Assembly (NCBI RefSeq): GCF_000411975.1
Contig: NZ_ASXG01000120.1
Location: 124,001-188,000 of the forward strand
Reading direction: 5' to 3'
Length of the DNA: 64,000 nt
Source: Amycolatopsis orientalis DSM 43388
GTDB lineage: Bacteria > Actinomycetota > Actinomycetes > Mycobacteriales > Pseudonocardiaceae
The notes under the pieces are model-generated. The model saw nothing but the letters and a program-made list of their open reading frames with translations, was not told the DNA's origin and searched no databases. The translations under genes and the position numbers were made by a program. This document shows positions 57,363-64,000 of this stretch, piece after piece (within the stretch, counting starts at the first letter, position 1; each line of letters begins with the position of its first letter).

Positions 57363-58418
57363 GTGGCCAAGACCGCTCTGCGCAACGCGCGTGTCTTCGA
57401 CGGGCGAGGGCTCACCGAACCGCGCACCGTCGTGATCGACGGGTCAGTGGTCGGCACCGATCCCGCTGGAGCGCGGGAAATCGAGGCCGCCGGGGCGACC
57501 CTGCTGCCCGGGTTCATCGACTCGCACGTGCACCTGACCGCGCCTTCGCAGTTGGCCTCGCTCGCTGAGTGGGGCGTCACGACCGGCCTGGACATGGCGT
57601 GTTTCCCGGCCGACCGCGTGGCCGCTCTGCGTGCGGCGGGCCCGGCGGATTTCCGCAGCGCCGGCACGCCCGCGATCGGTCCCGGCGGCATGCACGTCCG
57701 GATCCCGGGGATGCCCTCCTCCGCCGTCGTGACGTCCGCGGAGGAGGCGGTCCGGTTCGTCGAGGCGCGGATCGCCGACGGGGTCGACTACGTCAAGGGC
57801 GTCGCGGAGGCTCCTGGCGACGGCGGACCGCCTGCCGAGGCGTTGCAGGCCCTGGTCGACACCGCACGGAAGCGCGGTCTGGAGACCGTCCTGCACGCGG
57901 CCACGCCGGGCGCGTACCACTTGGCCGTGGCGACCGGCGCGCGGTTCGTCACGCATGTGCCGGCGATCGGCCGGATCTCCGCCGAGGACGTCTCAGCGAT
58001 GAAAGCCGCCGGGCAGACGGCCGTTCCAACCCTCACCATGATGGAAGCGGCGCTCCCCCATTCCGCTGGCGCCGCCGAGGATTACGTGGCCAACGCGGCT
58101 GCTCTGCACGCCGCGGGGGTCGAGATCCTCACTGGCACCGACAGCAATGCGGACCCCGGCGCCCCGGCCGCCGTCCCGCACGGGGCGAGCCTGCACCACG
58201 AATTCGAGCTGCTGGCCGAGGCCGGGTTGAGTTCGGTGGAGATCCTGCGTGCCGCCACGGTCGACGCGGCCCAAGCCTTCGGGCTGACCGACCGCGGCGA
58301 GATCCGGCCCGGGCTGCGGGCTGATCTGGTCCTGGTGGACGGCGATCCGGTAGCGGACCTGTCGGCGACGCGGGCCATTCGCGCGGTGTGGTGCGCGGGA
58401 ACGGAAATCGCCCGCTAG
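57363..58418 (+). CDS. Amidohydrolase family protein
   Basis: A 351-residue cytosolic metallo-amidohydrolase of the imidazolonepropionase/prolidase-like branch. Metal motifs: PGFIDSHVHLT (HxH), DYVKGVAE (Lys possibly carboxylated), VLHAATPGAY and FVTHVPA (His), TGTDSNADPG (Asp). C-terminal GEIRPGLRADLVLVDGDP is the usual strand closing the beta-sandwich. Substrate unknown. GTG 57363 follows GGGGAGGGATC. Confidence 0.9.
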   Translation: MAKTALRNARVFDGRGLTEPRTVVIDGSVVGTDPAGAREIEAAGATLLPGFIDSHVHLTAPSQLASLAEWGVTTGLDMACFPADRVAALRAAGPADFRSAGTPAIGPGGMHVRIPGMPSSAVVTSAEEAVRFVEARIADGVDYVKGVAEAPGDGGPPAEALQALVDTARKRGLETVLHAATPGAYHLAVATGARFVTHVPAIGRISAEDVSAMKAAGQTAVPTLTMMEAALPHSAGAAEDYVANAAALHAAGVEILTGTDSNADPGAPAAVPHGASLHHEFELLAEAGLSSVEILRAATVDAAQAFGLTDRGEIRPGLRADLVLVDGDPVADLSATRAIRAVWCAGTEIAR

Positions 58419-58907
58419 CAGAGGTCGCGGAAGTACCGGTCGAGCACGCCGCCGTCCTCGGTCACCTGGCCGCTCAGCTCGAACCCGCCCGCCGCGCCAC
58501 CGCGGCCGAACGCACGTTCTCCGGCTCCACCTTGAGCACCGCCCGCGCCGCACCCTCGCCAGCCGCATACCGCACCGCCAGCACCACCGCCCGGGTAGCG
58601 CCCCCTGCCAGCGCGGATACCGCCATCCGCCACATTCGCCTCCCTCGGCCCGAGATGCTCGCCGGAGAACCGCAGGTCGACCGTTCCCGCCAGCACGCCG
58701 TGCACCCGGATGCCGAACGCCCGCAACGGCCCGCCGGAAGCCCATTCCTCCTGGCAGCGCCGGAAACACGCCCGGGTCCCGGCGAGCGTCCCGGACCGCA
58801 GTCGAGCCAGCGGATCAGCTCAGGTCCTCGCCCGCCACCTGCTCTTCCGCGTCGTCCGGGCGCAGCGGCGACAACGCGAGTTCGCCGTCAAGACCGCTGA
58901 ACGGCAT
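58415..58907 (-). pseudogene. GNAT acetyltransferase pseudogene (several frameshifts)
   Basis: Reading the minus strand across frames gives a GNAT protein in order: MPFSGLDGELALSPLRPDDA; then RWLDCGPG; then RCQEEWASGGPLRAFGIRV and AGTVDLRFSGEHLGPREANV; then AVVLAVRYAAGEGAARAVLK and PENVRSAAVARRAGF; then ELSGQVTEDGGVLDRYFRDL. At least three frame changes separate these pieces. No single frame holds the whole domain. It overlaps the end of the coiled-coil gene by 20 bp and the amidohydrolase by 4 bp. Either it is a true pseudogene or the sequence has local indel errors. Confidence 0.75.
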
Positions 58908-59643
58908 CGTCGGCTTCCTCGAAGGTCTTGCGCGCCTTGGCCAGTTCGTCAGCCGCCCGGGCCGCGCGTTGCTCCGCCTCGGCGAGCCGTTCCCGCAGTT
59001 CGGCCACCCGGTCGTCGGCCTGCTCGGCGGCTCGCTCGGCGCGCTGCAGGTTCCGCTCGGCCTCCGCCCGCGCGCGGACCGCCTGCCGCCGTTCCAGTGC
59101 GCGGACCCGGGCTTCCTCCTCGGCCTTCCGGTCCTTTTCGGACTGCCGGGTCTTCTTGGCCGGAGCGGGATTCGTCGGCAGCGAGAGCCAGCGGTCGGCG
59201 TCTTGGCGGGCCTTCGAGGTCAGCCGTCCGGCCACCGCCAGCCGGGCGAGGTCGGCGTCCGCGACGATCGCCTCCAGCGTTTCCTCCACCTCGCGTTCGA
59301 CGGAATCGCTCAGGCCGGTCGCGTCCCGGATGATCCGCTGCACCAGCTCCGCCCGCTGGTGCGCCAGTTCGCGCAGCCGGGAACCGTCGAGCTGCTCGTG
59401 GGCTTCGCGCAGTTTGTCGCCCAGCGACGCCAGCTCGGACAGCGGGGCGGAACCGTCGCGCGCCAGCCGGTTGACGTACGCCGCGGCCGCGGTCGGCTTG
59501 CGCAGCGCGCGGATCCGGCGGGCCAGCTCGACGTCGCCCGCTTCCTTCGCCGCGCGGGCGGCCGCGGTGCGCTCCGCGACGAAGTCGGCCGGATCACCCG
59601 CGTAGAGCCGGTCGGCGACGGTATCGAAATCCGAGGTTGCCAC
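58888..59643 (-). CDS. Coiled-coil protein of unknown function
   Basis: A 251-residue conserved-looking actinobacterial hypothetical. The N-terminal part has DPADFVAERTAAARAAKEAG and RIRALRKPTAAAAYVNRLAR. The C-terminal third (about 165-245) is a long charged coiled coil (Ala/Glu/Arg heptads such as AEAERNLQRAERAAEQADDR). It has no membrane segment or enzyme motif. GTG 59643 is the best available start, without a strong ribosome site; it overlaps CACGTG. I do not know its role. Confidence 0.8.
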   Translation of the reverse strand: MATSDFDTVADRLYAGDPADFVAERTAAARAAKEAGDVELARRIRALRKPTAAAAYVNRLARDGSAPLSELASLGDKLREAHEQLDGSRLRELAHQRAELVQRIIRDATGLSDSVEREVEETLEAIVADADLARLAVAGRLTSKARQDADRWLSLPTNPAPAKKTRQSEKDRKAEEEARVRALERRQAVRARAEAERNLQRAERAAEQADDRVAELRERLAEAEQRAARAADELAKARKTFEEADDAVQRS

Positions 59644-59736
59644 GTGTGCCACCGAACCACACGAGTAGTCCGAACGCGACGCAACGCGTAACGTGGACGT
59701 CCACCCAGCAAGGTCGAGTGAAGCGGGACGGTGCCC

Positions 59737-60555
59737 ATGACGCCTCCGGGCCGGCTCGCGCTGACGGCCAGCCCCCTGGTCGCCGGCGCGCTGAAAGCAC
59801 TGCAAATCGCCACCGAACTGCCGGTCGCGATGGGCGGGCCGGTGTCGGCGGCTTCCCGTTCGCACGTGATCGACCAGCTGCGCGGCACTACCACCCGGTC
59901 GTTGCAGCACGTGCAGGTCGACACCGGGGCCGGGCTGGGCGGCAAAGCGGTGGCACTGGCCCGGCCGTCGACGGTGGTCGACTATCTGAGCGCACAGGGC
60001 ATCACGCACAAATACGACCACGCGGTGGCACCCGAACGGCTGCGCGCGATGGTGGCGCTGCCGGTGCGCGTCGGCGAAACCACGCGCGCGGTGCTGTACG
60101 CGGCGTCCCGGGAGTCGATCGCCTTCGGTGACCGGCTGTTGCACGCGGCGACCGCGGTGGCGACGCGACTGGGCCGCGACATCGAGGTCGAAGAGGAAGT
60201 GCAGCGCCGGCTCGCCGCGCCGGCCGCGGTCCCGGCTGCCGAACGCGGCGATCTGCACGCCGAACTCACCGCGATCGCCGGGTCGATCACCGACGAGACC
60301 GCCCGGCAGCGGCTGCTGGCGGTGTGCGAACGGCTGCGCCCGGAGCTGGACCTGCCCGGCGTCGCGCTGACCCCGCGCGAGGTCGACGTGCTGCGCCTGG
60401 TCAGCGAGGGCTGCACGAACGACGAGATCTCCGACCGGCTCGGCCTGCTGCCCAACACGGTCAAGTCGTATCTGAAGCACGCGATGCGGAAGCTGGCCGT
60501 GTCGAACCGGGTACAGGCGGTGAACCGGGCTCGGGCCGCGGGACTGCTGCGCTAG
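59737..60555 (+). CDS. GAF-LuxR family regulator
   Basis: A 272-residue regulator: N-terminal GAF-like domain (about 35-165: HVQVDTGAGLGGKAVALARP, RAMVALPVRVGETTRAVLYA), then a linker helix and a C-terminal LuxR/NarL helix-turn-helix (LTPREVDVLRLVSEGCTNDE, then NTVKSYLKHAMRKL). It has the look of IclR/GAF-type sensors fused to LuxR as used for small-molecule control of acyl-CoA or aromatic genes. ATG 59737 or GTG 59731 (two codons longer). Target is likely nearby, perhaps the acyl-CoA ligase gene. Confidence 0.9.
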   Translation: MTPPGRLALTASPLVAGALKALQIATELPVAMGGPVSAASRSHVIDQLRGTTTRSLQHVQVDTGAGLGGKAVALARPSTVVDYLSAQGITHKYDHAVAPERLRAMVALPVRVGETTRAVLYAASRESIAFGDRLLHAATAVATRLGRDIEVEEEVQRRLAAPAAVPAAERGDLHAELTAIAGSITDETARQRLLAVCERLRPELDLPGVALTPREVDVLRLVSEGCTNDEISDRLGLLPNTVKSYLKHAMRKLAVSNRVQAVNRARAAGLLR

Positions 60556-60579
60556 GTCGTTCGATGAAACGATGGCCGG

Positions 60580-60939
60580 ATGACGCGTCTGAGCGGAATC
60601 ACGATCGATTGCGCCGAACCGGCCGTGCTGGCCGCCTTTTGGAGCGCGCTTCTCGACCGGCCGATTTCCGGAGAGCGCGCCGGGCCGGACTGGGCGACGG
60701 TCGGCTCCCGGCTGGACGCCGCTCCTCGGCTGACGTTCCAGCGCGTTCCCGAGCCGAAGCGCGGCAAGGTGCGGCTGCATCTGGACGTCGAGGTGGACGA
60801 CGTCGACGAGGCCCGGGCGCGGATCGAGGAACTGGGCGGGCGCTGGACCGGGGAGCGCCACGACTATCCCGGGGAAGGGGTCGTGCTGGTGATGACCGAT
60901 CCCGAGGCACACGAGTTCTGCGTCGTCCAGTACTTCTGA
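60580..60939 (+). CDS. VOC (glyoxalase-like) family protein
   Basis: A 119-residue VOC-fold protein: LSGITIDCAEPAVLAAFWSA at the start, RLHLDVEVDDVDEARARIEE in the middle and MTDPEAHEFCVVQYF at the end, with His and Glu candidate metal ligands. Of the Glyoxalase_6 type. Role unknown. It begins 24 bp after the LuxR gene. Confidence 0.9.
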   Translation: MTRLSGITIDCAEPAVLAAFWSALLDRPISGERAGPDWATVGSRLDAAPRLTFQRVPEPKRGKVRLHLDVEVDDVDEARARIEELGGRWTGERHDYPGEGVVLVMTDPEAHEFCVVQYF

Positions 60940-61032
60940 ACGCACCCTCCATGTGGGGTGGCTGGATCAGGCCCGGCGAGCGAAAATCACCCGCGCGGGC
61001 AGTGCGGCCCGCTGACGCGAAGGGATCGGCAC

Positions 61033-62559
61033 GTGTTTTATGACCTCAGTGTCCGCGACTTCCTCGACCGCGCCGAAACGGTGTACCCGGACCGGATCGC
61101 GGTGGTGGACGAGCCCGCCCAGCCCGCGCAGTCCTGGGGCTCGGTGACCTACCGCGAACTCGCCCGGCGCGCCCGCGCGCAGGCGGCGAACCTCGACGCG
61201 CTCGGCGTTCCGGCCGGCGGCCGGGTCGCCATCGTTTCGCACAACTCCGCGCGGCTGCTCACGTCGTTCTTCGGCGTCTCCGGCTGGGGCCGCATCCTGG
61301 TGCCGGTGAATTTCCGGCTCGCCGCCGCCGAGGTGCGCTACATCGTCGAGCATTCCGGCGCCGAGGTCTTGATGATCGACCCGGAGCTGAAACCGTTGCT
61401 GGACAGCGTGACCGCGAAACACGTGTTCGTCCTCGGCGAGGACGACGACAAGATCTGGGGCGGCGACGGCGAACCGCGGCCGTGGTCCGCCGACGAATCC
61501 GCGACCGCGACGATCAACTACACCTCCGGCACCACCGCGCGGCCGAAGGGCGTCCAGCTCACGCACCGCAATTTGTGGCTCAACGCAACCACTTTCGGCC
61601 TGCACACCACGCTCAGCGACAACGACGTCCTGCTGCACACGCTGCCGATGTTCCACGCGAACGGCTGGGGCATGCCGTACGCGGTCACCGGCCTCGGCGG
61701 ACGGCACATCGTGCTGCGCAAAGTGGACGGCACCGAAATCCTGCGCCGCGTGCAGGAGCACGGCGTGACGATCATGTGCGCCGCGCCCGCCGTGGTCACC
61801 GCGGCGCTCGACGGCGCCGCTTCCTGGGACGGTGAAATCCCCGGCCGCGACCGCGTCCGGATCGTCGTGGCCGGTGCGCCGCCGCCGACCCGGACCATCG
61901 AGCGCGTACGCGCGGAACTCGGCTGGGAGTTCATCCAGATCTACGGCCTCACCGAGACGTCGCCACTGGTCACGGTCAACCGGTTCCGCAGCGAATGGGC
62001 CGACCTGGACCCGCACGAGCAGGCGAAGCTCCTCGGCCGCGCCGGCGCGCCCGCGCTGGGCGTCCGGGTCGCGATCGACGCGGACGGCGAGGTCCTCACT
62101 CAAAGCAACCACAATCTCGACGGCTACTGGGAAAACCCGGAGGAGACCGCGCAGGTCCAGGAAGGCAACTGGTTCCACACCGGCGACGGCGGCACCTTCG
62201 CCGACGGCTACCTGACCATCGCCGACCGCAAAAAGGACGTCATCATCACCGGCGGCGAGAACGTGTCGTCGATCGAGGTGGAGGACGCGCTGAACTCCCA
62301 CCCGGCTATCCGGGAAGCCGCGGTGATCGGCATCCCGGACGAAAAATGGGGCGAGCTGGTCACGGCGCTGGTGGTGACCGACGGCAGCGAGGTGACGGCG
62401 GACGAGCTGATCGCGCACTGCCGCCAGCACCTGGCCGGGTACAAATGCCCGAAGCGGGTGGAGTTCCTGGAGGAACTGCCGCGGACGGCGACCGGGAAGA
62501 TCCAGAAGTTCAAGCTGCGGCAGCCGTTCTGGGAGGGGCAGGACCGGCAGGTGAACTGA
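61033..62559 (+). CDS. AMP-dependent acyl-CoA synthetase/ligase
   Basis: A 508-residue ANL-superfamily ligase that adenylates a carboxylic acid and transfers it to CoA. The P-loop is INYTSGTTARPKGVQLTHRN (about 159-178), HANGWGMPYAVT is the acid-binding segment, IQIYGLTETSP the A5 motif, GDGGTFADGYLTIADRKKD the A7/A8 hinge, and PRTATGKIQKF holds the A10 Lys. It resembles medium/long-chain fatty acid or DMSP-type acyl-CoA ligases. GTG 61033 follows GAAGGGA. It is the kind of enzyme that could supply acyl thioesters to the KS-AONS, but it is 46 kb away. Confidence 0.93.
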   Translation: MFYDLSVRDFLDRAETVYPDRIAVVDEPAQPAQSWGSVTYRELARRARAQAANLDALGVPAGGRVAIVSHNSARLLTSFFGVSGWGRILVPVNFRLAAAEVRYIVEHSGAEVLMIDPELKPLLDSVTAKHVFVLGEDDDKIWGGDGEPRPWSADESATATINYTSGTTARPKGVQLTHRNLWLNATTFGLHTTLSDNDVLLHTLPMFHANGWGMPYAVTGLGGRHIVLRKVDGTEILRRVQEHGVTIMCAAPAVVTAALDGAASWDGEIPGRDRVRIVVAGAPPPTRTIERVRAELGWEFIQIYGLTETSPLVTVNRFRSEWADLDPHEQAKLLGRAGAPALGVRVAIDADGEVLTQSNHNLDGYWENPEETAQVQEGNWFHTGDGGTFADGYLTIADRKKDVIITGGENVSSIEVEDALNSHPAIREAAVIGIPDEKWGELVTALVVTDGSEVTADELIAHCRQHLAGYKCPKRVEFLEELPRTATGKIQKFKLRQPFWEGQDRQVN

Positions 62560-62566
62560 AACCGCG

Positions 62567-62616
62567 GTCCGGGAGGGGAACCCCGAGGGCAGTCCCGAAG
62601 GGTTCCCCCGCACGAA
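62567..62616. repeat. Degenerate relative of the palindromic repeat
   Basis: GGTCCGGGAGGGGAACCCC followed by CCCGAAGGGTTCCCCC and CACGAAC repeats the layout of the two good copies downstream but with many changes. It immediately follows the acyl-CoA ligase stop. Confidence 0.5.
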
Positions 62617-62667
62617 CCGCCGCCAAGCCGAGCAAAAAGGTGGCCGCTGCCGAGGAGTGACCGCAGC

Positions 62668-62722
62668 GTCCGTGAGGGGCCCCTTCACGAACGCTGATTC
62701 CTTGAGGGTGCCCCTCACGACC
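62668..62722. repeat. Dispersed palindromic repeat, copy 4
   Basis: Starts GTCCGTGAGGGGCCCCTTCA, then a CTGATTCCTTGAGGG spacer, then CCCCTCACGAC. The same design as the 9.5 kb copies; 62 bp from copy 5. Confidence 0.85.
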
Positions 62723-62729
62723 CGCCGCA

Positions 62730-62784
62730 GTCCGTCAGGGGCCCCTTCACGGACTTGGATTCCCTCAAGGAGCCCTTCACGACC
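62730..62784. repeat. Dispersed palindromic repeat, copy 5
   Basis: Starts GTCCGTCAGGGGCCCCTTCA, spacer GGATTCCCTCAAGG, ends AGCCCTTCACGACC. Tandem with copy 4 in the gap between the acyl-CoA ligase and the convergent reductase gene. Confidence 0.85.
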
Positions 62785-62835
62785 CGCTGATGACCGCGCA
62801 CCCTGCCGCCCGCCCGGCATGGGGTGCGCGGAAAC

Positions 62836-63381
62836 CTAGTCGTCCGAAGGCTGATACACGAGCCGCAGCACGCCGTTGCGAAACGCTGTCGTCTCCGCCA
62901 GCCGGAACTCCAGCTGCGGTCCCTCCGCCGGAAAAAGCCGCCGTCCCTTGCCCACCACCACCGGGTACTGCAGCAGCGTCAGCTCGTCCACCAGCCCGTG
63001 CGAAAGAAGCCACCGCACCAGCGTCGTGCTCCCGCTGGTCATGATGTCGCCACCCGCGCCGGACTTCAGGTCCGCGATCGCCTCGCCGAGGTCGCCGCGC
63101 AGCAGAGTCGTGTTGTGCCAGTCCGCCGTGGTCAACGTGGTGGACGCGACGTACTTCGGCACGCTGTTCATGAATTCCGCGCCCGGATCGTCCGCGCGGC
63201 CGGGCCACGCTTCGGCGAAACCTTCGTAAGTCACGCGGCCCAGCAGCATCGCGTCGGCGTCCGCCATGCCGTCGCCCACCGCGTGTTCGAGCTCGTCGTT
63301 CCAGTACGAGAGCGACCACTGGTCCGGCGCCTCCACGACGCCGTCGAGCGAGACGAACAAAGTGGACACAATCTTGCGCAT
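62836..63381 (-). CDS. Dihydrofolate reductase/RibD-like family protein
   Basis: A 181-residue RibD_C-domain reductase: MRKIVSTLFVSLDGVVEAPD at the start (typical S-DG-V), AMLLGRVTYEGFAEAWP, KYVASTTLTTADWHNTTLL, GDIMTSGSTTLVRWLL and ELTLLQYPVVVGKGRRLF. Such small proteins are common in actinobacteria, bind NADPH, and seldom act as real DHFR. It stands alone, convergent to the acyl-CoA ligase. Confidence 0.93.
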   Translation of the reverse strand: MRKIVSTLFVSLDGVVEAPDQWSLSYWNDELEHAVGDGMADADAMLLGRVTYEGFAEAWPGRADDPGAEFMNSVPKYVASTTLTTADWHNTTLLRGDLGEAIADLKSGAGGDIMTSGSTTLVRWLLSHGLVDELTLLQYPVVVGKGRRLFPAEGPQLEFRLAETTAFRNGVLRLVYQPSDD

Positions 63382-63468
63382 CGGGCGGCTCCTTGGGGAT
63401 CGGGATCGCCCGACACTATGGCGCAGCCGGACCCGCCGACGCAGCCGGATGGGCCAACGCCTGGTCTC

Positions 63469-64000
63469 TCAGGGCACTTCCGCTACCAACTCGAGTGCCC
63501 GGCCGAGCGTGGCCAGCCGTGCGTCCACAGTGTCGCCCGCCGGATACAGCCGGACGGTATCCACCCCGGCGGCCCGCCAGACCTTCAATCGCGCGCGGAC
63601 CATGTCCTCGGTGCCGATCAGCGTCGTCGCGAGCACCATCTCGTCGGTGACCAGCCCGGCCGCGCCGTCGCGATCGCCGGACTGCCAGCGTTCCCGCACC
63701 TCCGCCGCGACGTCCGCCCAGCCTTGCCTGCTGTACGCGTCGTGGTAGAAGTTCGTGCTCGCCGAACCCATGCCGCCCAGCGAAAAGGCCAGTTCCTTCT
63801 TCCGCCCGGCGACCATCCGGCGCAGTTCGTCCTCATCGGACGCGAACGCGACCTCCGCGCCTTGGCACACCACGAGATCGGCTCGGCTCCGGCCGGCTTT
63901 CGCGAGCCCGGCGTCGAGGTGCCGGAAATAGGCGCCGGCCCCCTCCGGGACGAAGCTCGTGCCCAGCCAGCCGTCGGCGACCTCACCGGTCAGCTCCAGC
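63469..64000 (-). CDS. LLM class F420-dependent oxidoreductase, 3' part
   Basis: The C-terminal 177 codons of a luciferase-like monooxygenase-fold protein; the start lies beyond the window. ELTGEVADGWLGTSFVPEG and the late GTEDMVRARLKVWRAAGVDTVRLYPAGD match the F420-dependent LLM class. SLGGMGSASTNFYHDAYSRQGWADVAAEV (seen as GGMGSASTNFYHD and RQGWADVAAEV) is the usual central stretch. Substrate unknown. Confidence 0.9.
   Translation of the reverse strand, partial: LELTGEVADGWLGTSFVPEGAGAYFRHLDAGLAKAGRSRADLVVCQGAEVAFASDEDELRRMVAGRKKELAFSLGGMGSASTNFYHDAYSRQGWADVAAEVRERWQSGDRDGAAGLVTDEMVLATTLIGTEDMVRARLKVWRAAGVDTVRLYPAGDTVDARLATLGRALELVAEVP

Overview
The window is a GC-rich actinobacterial chromosome segment with strong GC bias at third codon positions, many GTG starts and many 4-bp start/stop overlaps. 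An Lsr2 nucleoid protein, an EspR-like regulator, an Rv1733c-family membrane protein, a 7-TM protein resembling the MAB_1171c family, PucR and an F420-type LLM oxidoreductase all point to the Pseudonocardiales/Mycobacteriales side of Actinobacteria. An Amycolatopsis-like organism is my best guess from gene content, not a proven assignment. No tRNA, rRNA or CRISPR was seen.

Layout. 0-8 kb: partial O6-alkylguanine methyltransferase, a 1.2 kb gene-free repetitive stretch, a PEP mutase/isocitrate lyase-like enzyme, peptide deformylase, a cysteine desulfurase-like protein coupled to a crotonase, a GNAT-TetR pair with a double operator, an orphan gene and an Rv1733c-family protein. 8.4-17.2 kb, the most unusual region: an EspR-like XRE regulator overlapping an ImmA/IrrE protease, then a convergent pair of genes for a ketosynthase-ACP-alpha-oxoamine synthase (KS-ACP-AONS) fusion and an NAD-dependent epimerase-like protein, then a divergent 7-TM protein. 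An intact IS3-type element (9976-11236) sits next to a terminator-like hairpin inside this region. I suggest that the region is one module that makes, and perhaps senses or exports, an alpha-aminoketone.

17-30 kb: DUF998-like membrane protein, MerR-thioredoxin pair, MarR-monooxygenase pair, methyltransferase, secreted tripeptidyl-peptidase-like hydrolase, class III aminotransferase with an Lrp regulator and an APC permease, a short Rho paralogue, and an ArsR-AHSA1 fusion whose operator lies inside its own promoter. 29.8-38.6 kb: a divergent ROK-regulated locus with an M81 peptidase on one side and a complete oligopeptide-type ABC importer plus a ROK kinase on the other. Two copies of one operator lie between the two sides. 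This is likely uptake and processing of a peptide or amino-sugar peptide. 38.6-45 kb: MBL hydrolase behind a DasR-type site, Lsr2, a phosphoesterase, and EfeB/EfeO iron uptake without EfeU.

45-55 kb: SDR, MmyB-type regulator, an RraA-SDR-NUDIX operon, and a purine-salvage/ureide operon (uricase, guanine deaminase, NCS2 permease, AtzF C-terminal-like protein, glycerate kinase) divergent from PucR. 55-64 kb: YciI-like, DHPS-like and RibD-like proteins followed by a decayed RibD-like C-terminus, amidohydrolase, a GNAT pseudogene, a coiled-coil protein, GAF-LuxR regulator, VOC protein, acyl-CoA ligase, RibD/DHFR-like reductase and a partial LLM oxidoreductase. A family of palindromic intergenic repeats built around GTGAGGGGCCCCTTCAC recurs at 9.5, 39.9 and 62.7 kb.
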